This document shows positions 1-7,298 of a stretch of 33,010 nt of DNA, piece by piece. A model generated the notes under the pieces. It saw nothing but the letters and a program-made list of their open reading frames with translations, was not told where the DNA came from and searched no databases. Every line of letters begins with the position of its first letter. Position 1 is the stretch's first letter. A program made the translations under genes and the position numbers. Origin of the DNA: Phytohabitans sp036906915 (GTDB lineage Bacteria > Actinomycetota > Actinomycetes > Mycobacteriales > Micromonosporaceae); contig NZ_JBAKHX010000085.1 of the NCBI RefSeq assembly GCF_036906915.1, forward strand, positions 1 to 33,010, written 5' to 3'.

Positions 1-59
1 CCTCCCCATCACCACCACCCGAAACCCGCACCCCCGAAACGGGGTTATTCAGGAGCCTC

Positions 60-104
60 CTAGGGCCCTGTCCTGTCGATCATTTCGACAGGACAGGGCC
101 CTAG
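60..104 (-). terminator. Perfect 20-bp hairpin overlapping a stop codon
   Basis: The arms at 60-79 and 85-104 are exact reverse complements and enclose the 5-nt loop TCATT. The TAG stop codon of the minus-strand TPR/FN3 gene (101-103) lies inside the promoter-proximal arm, so the hairpin forms at the very end of that message. No T-run follows in the direction of transcription. This fits the U-tract-less hairpin terminators common in actinomycetes. It could equally be a 3' stabiliser or act in both directions. Confidence 0.7.
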
Positions 105-1492
105 CGGGCGCGGGCGGTGCAGACGACGGGAGCGCGGCCTACGACCCTGGTTGAGTACACGACCGAGACGGTGAAGCAGAAGTCGGTGTCCTGGGCCAGC
201 CCGTGCACGACGTAGCTGCTGGAGCCCGCTGGCAGGTCCTGGAACGAGCGCTGCTGCTGCCCTTCCGGTGCGCCCGCGAGGCGCACCGGTGCCTTGGCGC
301 CTGCCGGGTACGTCCAGCTCAGCGTGATGCTGTTGCGGTTGTCGACGAGCTTCACGCTTGTTGGCGGGGTGCCGGGCCGGGCGGGGCTGGGCGTCGGCGA
401 CGGTGTCGGAGGGGCCGAGGAGGGTGCCGGGGTGCTGGAGGCTGAGGCGCTGGGTGCGGCCACCGGGCCGGTGTCGGGGTCGCGGTCCGGCTGCTGGTCC
501 ACCGCAGACAGCCCGATGATCACTGCGACCGCGCCGAGCGCCGCCGCGATCAGGGCGGCCAGTACGAGTGGTGCCGGGCCACGCCGCCTGGCGGGCGGCT
601 CGCGGTGGCCGACCGGGACGGGCAGGTTTGGCGGCGGGTCGCTGCCGTCGTCTGTCGGCGGCCACCACGACTCGGCCACTTCGGGCGGGACGGGGTCCTC
701 GTGCGCGACGGGTTCTGGAGCGGGCTCGGGCGGGGGAGCGTCATTTGAGGCCGCGTGGCGTGCTGGAGCCGCGGGGAGGGCGTGGCCGTTGCACAGGTGG
801 TCGGGGTTGGCGGGAGCCCGGGACAGGGTCGCCACCTGCGCCGCCATCGGGTGCTCCGGTGGCAGGTACTGCCGGCACAGCTCTCGCGCGTGCGCCAGGT
901 GCTGGTGCGCCTCGGTGAACTTGCCGCAGTCTCGCTCCATCGCACCGAGCCGGGCGAGCATCTTGATCCCGGCGGGGTCTGCGTCGCCGTACGCCTCGCG
1001 GGTCATGTCCCACGCCTCGGCGATCCGGGCGCGGGCGGTGTCGCAGTCACCCCGGGCGTACTCGACGGTGGCCAGGTCGGCGTGTGCGGCCAGTACCTGC
1101 CGGGACTCGGGGCCTTGCAGCGCGGTCAGCCCTTCGATCACCTCGGCGTACAGGTGGGACGACTCGCTGAAGTGGTTGAGCCGCTGGAGCACGGTGGCGA
1201 GCGTCGCCGCGGCCTGGATTGTCTGCTCGTGCCCAGGCCCGTACAGCCGGTTGGCCGCCACGTACGCGAACTGGGCCCATCCGCGCGCCGAGTGCGGCTC
1301 GCCCAGCCGGATCAGCACCCGCGAGTGCAGGCCGGCCGCGTCGGCCAGGGTTGCGGAGGCGTGCCGGGGATCGGTGTCGACGTGCGCCAGAGCGTCGGCG
1401 AGCAGTAGCTGGGCGGAGGGCAGGTCGCCGATCTCGACGAGGCTGTAGGCCCTGGCGGTCAATTCACCCAGTACTGCTGACACGTGCCTCAT
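101..1492 (-). CDS. TPR-repeat membrane protein with C-terminal fibronectin type III domain
   Basis: The 463-aa protein starts at ATG 1492. Residues 1-225 are helical and TPR-like, with repeated alanine-rich helix pairs and the LYGPGHEQT style of actinobacterial TPR proteins. Residues 235-305 are a proline- and acid-rich linker, and 308-330 are one hydrophobic membrane helix. A Pro/Ser/Thr-rich stalk (about 340-377) leads to an FN3-like beta domain (about 378-460, with LSWTYP and the HGLAQDTDFCFTV strand). The TPR part would be cytoplasmic and the FN3 domain exported. It lies 19 bp downstream of the MarR gene on the same strand, so they may be cotranscribed. No enzymatic motif is visible. A scaffold or surface-sensing role is only a guess. 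Confidence 0.8.
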   Translation of the reverse strand: MRHVSAVLGELTARAYSLVEIGDLPSAQLLLADALAHVDTDPRHASATLADAAGLHSRVLIRLGEPHSARGWAQFAYVAANRLYGPGHEQTIQAAATLATVLQRLNHFSESSHLYAEVIEGLTALQGPESRQVLAAHADLATVEYARGDCDTARARIAEAWDMTREAYGDADPAGIKMLARLGAMERDCGKFTEAHQHLAHARELCRQYLPPEHPMAAQVATLSRAPANPDHLCNGHALPAAPARHAASNDAPPPEPAPEPVAHEDPVPPEVAESWWPPTDDGSDPPPNLPVPVGHREPPARRRGPAPLVLAALIAAALGAVAVIIGLSAVDQQPDRDPDTGPVAAPSASASSTPAPSSAPPTPSPTPSPARPGTPPTSVKLVDNRNSITLSWTYPAGAKAPVRLAGAPEGQQQRSFQDLPAGSSSYVVHGLAQDTDFCFTVSVVYSTRVVGRAPVVCTARAR

Positions 1493-1511
1493 GGTGCTGG
1501 ACCAGACACGA

Positions 1512-1976
1512 TCAGTACAAGGGCCTCTCCGGGTCGAGATGACCTAGGAGCGCCTCGCTGATCTCACGCAGATTGGCCACCTGTTGCGGTGTGAGCTGGT
1601 CGAACAGGTGCGATCGCACCCCCTCGACGTGCCCCGGGGCGGCTGCCACCAGTACCTCGAAGCCATACTCGGTGAGGACCGCGAGCTGCCCCCGGCGATC
1701 TGTGGGGCAATCCTTGCGCCGCACCCAGCCGGACTCCTCCAGCCGCGCGACGGCGTGCGACAGCCGGCTGCGGGACGACGAGGTGGCCTCGGCCAGCTCG
1801 CTCATGCGCATGGTGCGCTCAGGCGCCTCGGAGAGGCGCACGAGGATCTCGTAATACGCGTGGGGCATCTGGGCGTCGCGCTGGAGCTCGCGGTCCAGGG
1901 TGTCGAAGAGCGCGCGCGAGCTGTGTAGAAACGCTCGCCAGGTGCGCTGCTCGTCTGCGTTCAGCCACCGGGTCAC
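1512..1976 (-). CDS. MarR-family transcriptional regulator
   Basis: This is a 154-aa winged-helix repressor-type protein. The core MSELAEATSSSRSRLSHAVARLEESGWVRR is the recognition helix region, and CPTDRRGQLAVLTEYG is the wing with the usual DxRxxxxxLT pattern. I place the start at GTG 1976 (VTRWLNADEQRTW). A TTG at 1994 would add six residues, but the GTG lies exactly 7 nt after a TAGGCT -10 hexamer, which fits a leaderless message. The gene diverges from the VOC protein at 2033, and the intergenic region holds an inverted repeat suited to a MarR dimer. It probably represses both itself and the VOC gene. The ligand is unknown. Confidence 0.9.
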   Translation of the reverse strand: MTRWLNADEQRTWRAFLHSSRALFDTLDRELQRDAQMPHAYYEILVRLSEAPERTMRMSELAEATSSSRSRLSHAVARLEESGWVRRKDCPTDRRGQLAVLTEYGFEVLVAAAPGHVEGVRSHLFDQLTPQQVANLREISEALLGHLDPERPLY

Positions 1977-1983
1977 AGCACCC

Positions 1984-2025
1984 AGCCTACCCAAGTTGTT
2001 GAGGGCTCAACTACCGCGCTACCGT
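1984..2025. promoter_or_regulatory. Mirror-image divergent leaderless promoters over a MarR-type operator
   Basis: GTTGAG (1998-2003) and CTCAAC (2006-2011) form an inverted repeat with a 2-nt spacer. Rightward, TTGAGG (1999-2004) is followed by 15 nt, TACCGT (2020-2025), 7 nt and ATG 2033. Leftward, TTGAGC (2010-2005) is followed by 15 nt, TAGGCT (1989-1984), 7 nt and GTG 1976. Both -35 hexamers lie within the palindrome, so one bound dimer could block both promoters. The hexamers and spacing are read directly. Binding by the neighbouring MarR protein is inferred. Confidence 0.6.
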
Positions 2026-2032
2026 CGTAACC

Positions 2033-2548
2033 ATGGGTGTTCACAGACTCAACCATGCCGTACTTTTCGTGCGCGACCTCCACCGCAGCGTCGCGTTCTA
2101 CAGCGACGTCCTGGGTTTCCGCCAGATTGCCATGACCCCGGACGGCTTCCGGGGCGCCGCCTTCATGCAGGCGCCGGACTCCACCAACGACCACGACCTC
2201 GGCCTCTTCGAGCTCGGCCCCAACGCCGGACCCTCCGGCGCCGGCCGCACCACCGTCGGCCTCTATCACCTCGCCTGGGAGGTCGACACCCTCGACGAGC
2301 TGGAGCGGGTCGCGGTCCGGCTGTCCGAGGCGGGCGCCCTCGTCGGCACCTCCGACCACGGCACCACCAAGAGCCTCTACGGCAAGGACCCCGACGGGCT
2401 GGAGTTCGAGGTCGTGTGGCTCATCCCCGCTGACCTGCTCGATCAGGCCGCCATCGACGCCCGCAAACGCATCGGGCCGCTCGACCTGGCCAAGGAGAAG
2501 CAGCGCTACGGGGCGCAGACGGCCGGCGGGGTTGGCGTGTCGCGGTAG
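2033..2548 (+). CDS. VOC-fold protein (glyoxalase / extradiol dioxygenase-like)
   Basis: The 171-aa protein carries a vicinal-oxygen-chelate domain over about residues 3-135. It opens with RLNHAVLFVRDLHRSVAFYSDVLGF, which supplies the first metal-ligand histidine. A later GLYHLAWEVD supplies a second histidine and KDPDGLEFEVVW the glutamate, as expected for an extradiol-dioxygenase-type metal site. The C-terminal 35 residues are a charged helical tail. There is no ribosome-binding site before ATG 2033, and the TACCGT hexamer 7 nt upstream suggests a leaderless message. Pairing with a divergent MarR gene suggests a response to an aromatic or electrophilic compound. The substrate cannot be named. 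Confidence 0.85.
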   Translation: MGVHRLNHAVLFVRDLHRSVAFYSDVLGFRQIAMTPDGFRGAAFMQAPDSTNDHDLGLFELGPNAGPSGAGRTTVGLYHLAWEVDTLDELERVAVRLSEAGALVGTSDHGTTKSLYGKDPDGLEFEVVWLIPADLLDQAAIDARKRIGPLDLAKEKQRYGAQTAGGVGVSR

Positions 2549-2558
2549 AAACTAAGGT

Positions 2559-3434
2559 ATGTCCACCGCGATCGCAGGCGTCGTCAGGGAACTGCTCGTC
2601 CGATACCTCGACGCCTGGGCGCCGGTGGCGCTGCACGGTGCGCGGGGGGCAACCTTCGCGCAGGGCTGGTCCGGGGCGGTCGACGTCGATGCCGCCGAGG
2701 CGGCGCTGCGGGTGTTCGCGGAGTTCTCCGACCGATTGCGCGGGCGGCGCCTCGCCATGCTGCTCATAGCGCCAGATCCCGCCGACGCGGCGCGCCGCCT
2801 CGACGCGGTGCAGGCGGAGCTCGGCACACCTGCGGAATTGAGCGTGCACGCCGTGGCGGGCGACCCTGACGACCGGCTCGCTGTCGCGCTGAAGGCGGCG
2901 GGCGCCACCGGCGCACCGCTGCTCGCACACCTCGAAGACCCAGGCCCGCGGGCGATAGCCACCGCCGCCACGGCACGCCCCGCCGAGGTCCTTCTCGTCT
3001 CTGGTACCGGCCAGCCGCCCGACCCGCCATTTCCGTTGGCCACCCGGGTGGAGTTGGTAGACAACGGGTCAGCTCGGCTCGTCACGTTCGGCACGACGGC
3101 CGGCAAGAGCCTCGAAGCCTTCAAGAACGCGCTCTGGGCGGTCGACGAGTACGCGGGGGTGCGCTATCGCGACCCGCGCGACCCGGAGGGGCACCTGCTC
3201 GACATCTCGCTCAACCCGCACCCCGGACCGCTGCGGCGAGAGCTGCTGGCCCACCTGCGCACCGGCGGCGCGTGCACGGTCACCGACCTGCGCCGGTTCA
3301 CGCTCACCGACACGGTGTACCGATCGGCCGACGCAGTGCGCGTGCTCACCGCCTTGTTGCAATCCGGAGCGGTGACCCGAGATCCCGAGCGCGGCCGCCT
3401 CTCCGGCGACGTCGTGATCGCACCAAGTCGCTAG
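2559..3434 (+). CDS. Uncharacterised 291-aa protein
   Basis: The start is ATG 2559, 10 bp after the VOC gene on the same strand. I do not recognise the family. The N-terminal RELLVRYLDAWAPVALHGA and the internal FKNALWAVDEYAGVRYRDP faintly recall TcmP (three-Cys-motif partner) proteins. However, the glycine-rich loop expected there is degenerate (FAQGWSGAV), so this is a weak guess. The last 70 residues (RRELLAHLRTGGACTVTDLR to SGAVTRDPERGRL) look like a winged helix. The stop TAG (3432-3434) lies in a CTAG shared with the stop of the convergent Rrf2 gene. Codon use matches a real gene. Confidence 0.7.
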   Translation: MSTAIAGVVRELLVRYLDAWAPVALHGARGATFAQGWSGAVDVDAAEAALRVFAEFSDRLRGRRLAMLLIAPDPADAARRLDAVQAELGTPAELSVHAVAGDPDDRLAVALKAAGATGAPLLAHLEDPGPRAIATAATARPAEVLLVSGTGQPPDPPFPLATRVELVDNGSARLVTFGTTAGKSLEAFKNALWAVDEYAGVRYRDPRDPEGHLLDISLNPHPGPLRRELLAHLRTGGACTVTDLRRFTLTDTVYRSADAVRVLTALLQSGAVTRDPERGRLSGDVVIAPSR

Positions 3435-3886
3435 CGAGGCTCCCAGGCGTCGGGGCGGGTCGTCAGCTTGCGAACGTGGGCGGGCATCTTGCCGCTCACC
3501 AGCTCGGCGAGGCTCACCTCGTCGACGACCTCGCGCACCGCCGCGCGCACCGCCACCCAGAGCCGGGGCAGGTTTTCCGCCGCCCCGTCGTACCTCGTCT
3601 CTTCGGGACGCAGCCCGCGTACCCCCGCCAATGGACCATCGACGGCGCGCAAGATTGATCCGATGGTGATGTCACGCGGCGGCGCGGACAACGTGTAACC
3701 GCCCTCGGCGCCGCGCTGCGCGCGGACGATGCCGGCACGGCGAAGGTCGGCGAGGACCGCCTCGAGGAACTTGCGGGGCATGTCTTGCTCGGCGGCGATG
3801 GCTTGCGCGGACATCAACGACGGGTGGGCGGACGCCAGGCTCAGCGCGGCGCGCACCGCGTAGTCTCCGCGCGCGGAGATCTGCAC
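3431..3886 (-). CDS. Rrf2-family transcriptional regulator, cysteine-free
   Basis: The 151-aa protein starts at GTG 3886, which opens with the family-typical MQISARGDYAVRAALSLA. A GGAGG lies immediately upstream, unusually close to the start. The winged helix is at about residues 10-80, with the wing QRGAEGGYTLSAPPRDITIG. IscR and NsrR bind iron-sulfur clusters through three cysteines, but this protein has no cysteine at all, so canonical cluster sensing is excluded. The gene lies 7 bp downstream of the AraC-family gene on the same strand and is probably cotranscribed with it. It ends in a palindromic CTAG that also encodes the stop of the gene at 2559-3434. Confidence 0.9.
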   Translation of the reverse strand: MQISARGDYAVRAALSLASAHPSLMSAQAIAAEQDMPRKFLEAVLADLRRAGIVRAQRGAEGGYTLSAPPRDITIGSILRAVDGPLAGVRGLRPEETRYDGAAENLPRLWVAVRAAVREVVDEVSLAELVSGKMPAHVRKLTTRPDAWEPR

Positions 3887-3893
3887 TCCTCCA

Positions 3894-4856
3894 TCATGCC
3901 GTCAATGGGCTGGGCATGTGGTCGAGGGGTTCCCGTGGCCGGCGCGGCGAGGGCACCGTCGCGGCGTCGCGTGCCGTCTCGATGCGGAACCCGCCCGGGC
4001 TGTTGCCGACCTCGCGCTGGAAGAACCGGCCGAAGTTGGTCGGCTCTGCGAAGCCCAACCGCCGTCCCACCTCGGCCACCGGAAGGTCGGTGCCGGCGAG
4101 GAGCCGCTTGGCCTCCAGCGCCACCCGGTCGTCGATGATCTGCTTGGCGCTGCGCCCGGTCGCGGCCAGGCTGGCCCGGGTCAGGGTGCGCACGCAGCAG
4201 CCGAGGTCGGCGGCGTAGTCCTCGACGCGGCGGGTGCGGGCGTACCCGCGCTCCAACTCCTCCTGGAACCGGCGGAACGTCTCCGCCTCGCTCTCCGCCG
4301 GCCGTTCCCCCGTGCCGTCCAGCAGTCCGATCCGGAGCAGCAGCACGGCCAGTTGGTGGCGCAACAGGACGGCGGGTATGGCGGGCTCGTCGCCGGCACG
4401 ATGCCGCTCGCAGTCGACGACGAGCTGGCTGACCTCGTTGATGACCGCGTCCTCGTTTTCGCCGGCGAGGTGCCAATGCGTCGGGCCGAGCGGGCTGTCG
4501 AGGGTGGCGGCCTGCGGGTGCAGCGGCGCGAGGATGCCCGGCTGCCAGCACACGAGCGTCGCGTCCAGTCCTGGCTGGCCACCCAGGCGCACCGCTTGCC
4601 CTGGCCGGGCCCACAGCAGCGTGCCAGGCCGGCAGGGGTAGGTCACGAAATCGATCTCGTAGGTGCCGTGACCGGTCGTGACCAGAACCAGCGCGTGATG
4701 GTCGAGAATCGACGCTCCGTCTGCGGAGAGCTCACTAAGTGTGAGGGTGCCTATCCCGGCCTGCCCGGGCGCGCATGCGGTCTCCAGCGCGCGGCCAACG
4801 GGTTGACCGAAAGCGACCATCACGAAGACCGTAACCGCCACGGGCTGATCTCGCAC
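3894..4856 (-). CDS. AraC-family transcriptional regulator
   Basis: The protein is 320 aa from GTG 4856; ATG 4820 is an alternative start giving 308 aa. The GTG is preceded by AAAGGG with 8-nt spacing. The N-terminal half (about residues 40-140) resembles the cupin ligand-binding domain of AraC proteins (LVTTGHGTYEID, PGTLLWARPGQAVRL). The C-terminal AraC double helix-turn-helix spans about 215-305: RVEDYAADLGCCVRTLTRA is the first HTH and VAEVGRRLGFAEPTNFGRFF the second. It lies 24 bp downstream of the secreted hydrolase and 7 bp upstream of the Rrf2 gene, all on the minus strand. Control of the hydrolase is possible but not shown. Confidence 0.9.
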   Translation of the reverse strand: MRDQPVAVTVFVMVAFGQPVGRALETACAPGQAGIGTLTLSELSADGASILDHHALVLVTTGHGTYEIDFVTYPCRPGTLLWARPGQAVRLGGQPGLDATLVCWQPGILAPLHPQAATLDSPLGPTHWHLAGENEDAVINEVSQLVVDCERHRAGDEPAIPAVLLRHQLAVLLLRIGLLDGTGERPAESEAETFRRFQEELERGYARTRRVEDYAADLGCCVRTLTRASLAATGRSAKQIIDDRVALEAKRLLAGTDLPVAEVGRRLGFAEPTNFGRFFQREVGNSPGGFRIETARDAATVPSPRRPREPLDHMPSPLTA

Positions 4857-4880
4857 GTCACGAGCCCTTTTTCTGACACC

Positions 4881-6443
4881 TCAACGCAGTGGGACATCGA
4901 TCCAGCTCGGTCCGGTCACGGTTACCGCGGCGCCGAACGCGTTCTCGTCGAGGTACAGCCCGTCTTCGGTGTCGACGACGAGCGAGAGGCGGTGGCCGGC
5001 CGGCACGTCCCACGCCGTCGCCGGCAGGGCCAGGTCGATCGCCTGAGTACCGCCCGACGTCCATGTGGCCGGGGCGTGCGCGACCAGCCTTCCCACGCCG
5101 AGGGCGTCCACGTCGTACAGGTAGGCGACGACGGTGCCGGTCGTGGCGCCCGGCCGCACGGTGAGGTGCAGGCGCGTGATGCCCCGCACCGCCGCGCCCC
5201 GCGGCAGCGGATCGGTCTCCCAGACGGCGCCGCGGCTGCGGTCGACGGCGGGCAGCCACGCCGACGGCGGGTTGCCGGTGAGCGCCTCCAGCCCGTTCGA
5301 CAGCAGCACGACGCCCGCGCCGGCCACCGTGTCGCCATATGCGTGGAACGACTCGGTCCACCCCGTCGACGCCGTCGCGCTCAGCGGCCCGGTGGGGTCG
5401 TACCAGGGCGCTCCGCCGAGGTGGTATCGGGCGATCGAGCCCGTCACGTCGGCCCAGTTCCGGTACGTCTCGGTCGCCGTGGTTCCGCGTACTCGCAGGA
5501 CGACCGGAGCGTCCGCGATCCCCGTGTCGGCACCCGTCAGGTACTCGTCGAACCACTGTCGCGCGCTTGTCCACACATGGTTGGGCAGACCGGCGAGGCC
5601 GGCCAGTTCGGGGATGGCGTGGTCGCCGGGCGACAGTTCCAGCCGCTTCGGGCCGGTGAGCGCCCCGAAGAAGTCGACGAGCTGGTTGGGCCCGAAGACG
5701 CTGTCGCCGTACGCGTTGGCCAGCAGGATCGCGGGCCGGTTGGCGCGGATGCCGTCCAGGTACGTCTGCGCCGAGCGCACCGCGCCCCAGGCGAGCAGAG
5801 TCGGGATGTTCCGCCTGGCGAAGTAGTCGTCGACGATCCGGTCGAACTCGTCGCTGGGCTGGCCGAGCAACTCGGCGGTCAGCTTGAGCAGCCATACCGC
5901 CTGCTGGTGACGCGTTTCGTCGGCGTACAGGGACTCGATCAGGTCGGTCCAGCCGGACAGCGCCGCGACCGCCCGGATGCGCCGGTCGTGCCCGGACGCG
6001 ATGAGCCCGATCCCGGCGCCGTACGACACGCCGCCCACGCCGATCCGCGACGGGTCCGCGGCTGTGTGCGCGTCGAGCCAGTCGATGACCGCGGAGACGT
6101 CCGCGATATCGGCGGGACCGGCCGTCTCGATCCGCCCACCGGAGCTCCAGAAGCCGCGCGCCGTGTACGAGACCACCACATAACCCGCCTGGGCGAAGGC
6201 GCGCGCCTGGGCGAGGTACTCGGCGTCGTTGAGCCCCCAGCTCGAGATGAAGACGATGGCCGGGTGCGGACCGGCGGCCGTGGGCGCGATGACGTTCGCT
6301 TTGAGGACCGTGCCGTCGTGCGACGCGATGTCGACGGCGGTGAAGCTGGTGGTGGGGCTCGCGTCCGCCCGTGTCGGAGGCGCGGCCGCGACCAGGGTCA
6401 GGATGAGGATCGCAGGGGTGAGCAGCCGTCGGGTGAGCGCCAT
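4881..6443 (-). CDS. Secreted S15-type alpha/beta hydrolase (X-Pro dipeptidyl-peptidase-like)
   Basis: The 520-aa protein has a signal peptide (ALTRR, a hydrophobic stretch, then AAAPPTRADA). The alpha/beta-hydrolase domain carries a full triad: Ser140 in GVSYGAG, Asp247 in NAYGDSVF and His275 in GDHA. About residues 330-520 form the beta-sandwich C-terminal domain typical of the S15/CocE group (LHLTVRPGATTGTVVAYLYD, AGHRLSLVVDTEDG). ATG 6443 is preceded by GAGG with 5-nt spacing, a good match. It is probably an exported peptidase or esterase. CocE-type esterases and X-prolyl peptidases cannot be told apart here. The 5' leader holds several inverted repeats. Confidence 0.88.
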   Translation of the reverse strand: MALTRRLLTPAILILTLVAAAPPTRADASPTTSFTAVDIASHDGTVLKANVIAPTAAGPHPAIVFISSWGLNDAEYLAQARAFAQAGYVVVSYTARGFWSSGGRIETAGPADIADVSAVIDWLDAHTAADPSRIGVGGVSYGAGIGLIASGHDRRIRAVAALSGWTDLIESLYADETRHQQAVWLLKLTAELLGQPSDEFDRIVDDYFARRNIPTLLAWGAVRSAQTYLDGIRANRPAILLANAYGDSVFGPNQLVDFFGALTGPKRLELSPGDHAIPELAGLAGLPNHVWTSARQWFDEYLTGADTGIADAPVVLRVRGTTATETYRNWADVTGSIARYHLGGAPWYDPTGPLSATASTGWTESFHAYGDTVAGAGVVLLSNGLEALTGNPPSAWLPAVDRSRGAVWETDPLPRGAAVRGITRLHLTVRPGATTGTVVAYLYDVDALGVGRLVAHAPATWTSGGTQAIDLALPATAWDVPAGHRLSLVVDTEDGLYLDENAFGAAVTVTGPSWIDVPLR

Positions 6444-6463
6444 GGGAACCTCGCGGGGGATTG

Positions 6464-6515
6464 GCCGGACCCGGAGGACGGCCGGGTCCGGCGAGGTTTC
6501 CGAGGTGGCGCCACC
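6464..6515 (-). promoter_or_regulatory. Structured 5' leader of the S15 hydrolase gene
   Basis: An 11-bp perfect stem (arms 6464-6474 and 6482-6492, 7-nt loop) lies 20 nt before the hydrolase ATG, just upstream of its ribosome-binding site. The 12-bp palindrome GGTGGCGCCACC (6504-6515) lies at the predicted transcript start. The stem could modulate translation, or be a terminator for the upstream ssgB-like gene. The palindrome could be an operator. Confidence 0.45.
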
Positions 6516-6521
6516 GCGGCT

Positions 6522-6550
6522 AAGTTACCCAACGGTAAGGCACGTGTTAA
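6522..6550 (-). promoter_or_regulatory. Candidate promoter of the S15 hydrolase gene
   Basis: On the minus strand TTAACA (6550-6545) is followed by 17 nt and then TAACTT (6527-6522), a reasonable housekeeping-sigma arrangement. The spacer and -10 region also contain the inverted repeat TTACC-CAAC-GGTAA (6525-6538), which could be a repressor site over the -10. The transcript would start near 6515 and carry a leader of about 70 nt. Confidence 0.45.
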
Positions 6551-6588
6551 TGATGTTACAAGGGTCTATTTAGCGTGCTATCGCCTTT

Positions 6589-7020
6589 TCAGCGGCCGGC
6601 CAGCAGGCGGATGACCGCGGCGTCCACATCGAGGTGGTCGGTCTCCCTGCCGCGCGGCACCACGACGTACGTGCGCCGCAGGAAGCGCACGAGCACGCTG
6701 CGCGGCACCTCGAACAGCGCGTTGCCGTCCGGCGACGAGAGCGCCAACGCGACGAAGTCGCCGCGCGGCGTGGCCCACGGCCACACGCGCACGTCGCCGA
6801 TGCCGGCGGGCTCATCCAGTCCCGTGACCAGCAACTCGCGAGCGAAGGACCAGCTCACCGCCTCGCCTCCCGCGGACTCCGCGTGGAAGAGCACATGGAC
6901 GGCGTACGGGTCGGTCGGGTCGTAGCGCAGGCTGGCCCGTACTGGCAGCGCGGTCGCGTCCGGTGCGACGAGCCGCAGCGACGTCTCGACCTCTACGGTC
7001 GTCGGTCGGATGACACTCAT
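6589..7020 (-). CDS. ssgB: SsgA-family sporulation / cell-division regulator, SsgB-like
   Basis: The 143-aa protein matches the SsgA-like family along its whole length: SLRYDPTDPYAVHVLFHA, VSWSFARELLVTGLDEPAGIGDVRVWPW, LALSSPDGNALFEVPRSVLVRFLRRTYVVVP. In Streptomyces, SsgB marks future septum sites and helps recruit FtsZ during sporulation. SsgA-like proteins are confined to morphologically complex actinobacteria. The ATG at 7020 is preceded by GGGGGAG with about 7-nt spacing. The gene symbol is by family resemblance, because several SALP paralogues exist and SsgB is the most widely conserved. Confidence 0.88.
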   Translation of the reverse strand: MSVIRPTTVEVETSLRLVAPDATALPVRASLRYDPTDPYAVHVLFHAESAGGEAVSWSFARELLVTGLDEPAGIGDVRVWPWATPRGDFVALALSSPDGNALFEVPRSVLVRFLRRTYVVVPRGRETDHLDVDAAVIRLLAGR

Positions 7021-7118
7021 GGACGTTCTCCCCCCGGCACCGCTGCGGGACGTACGTGCCCCGCGATTCCCATACTCAGTGGATACTCCTGATTACGCTC
7101 CGCCATACGCTGATCTCA

Positions 7119-7130
7119 CCCACTAGTGGG
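7119..7130. promoter_or_regulatory. 12-bp perfect palindrome between ssgB-like and PGPGW genes
   Basis: CCCACTAGTGGG is exactly self-complementary. It lies in the 278-bp region between two divergent genes, 99 bp from the ssgB-like start and 169 bp from the PGPGW start. It could be a dimer-binding operator for either gene. The same intergenic region has an AT-rich stretch (about 7150-7200), but I found no convincing hexamer pair in it. Confidence 0.3.
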
Positions 7131-7298
7131 AAGACGGCCTCGAATCACCGGTATATTGAACCGCTTTCATATAAAGTGTCCGGTTCCAATTCGATGATCG
7201 GTTCCGACCGGCGTCGGGTGTGGTTCAGACGTCGACTCACTCCGGTAACGTCCAGTCGTCCCGATGAGTGACGGGCCGCGTGAGACCGTGGGAGTGAA

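Noticed and set aside
3918..6614. An 898-codon open frame on the plus strand
   Set aside because: It runs opposite the AraC and S15 hydrolase genes, which have complete domain motifs. Its translation is repetitive GC-rich shadow with no recognisable domain.
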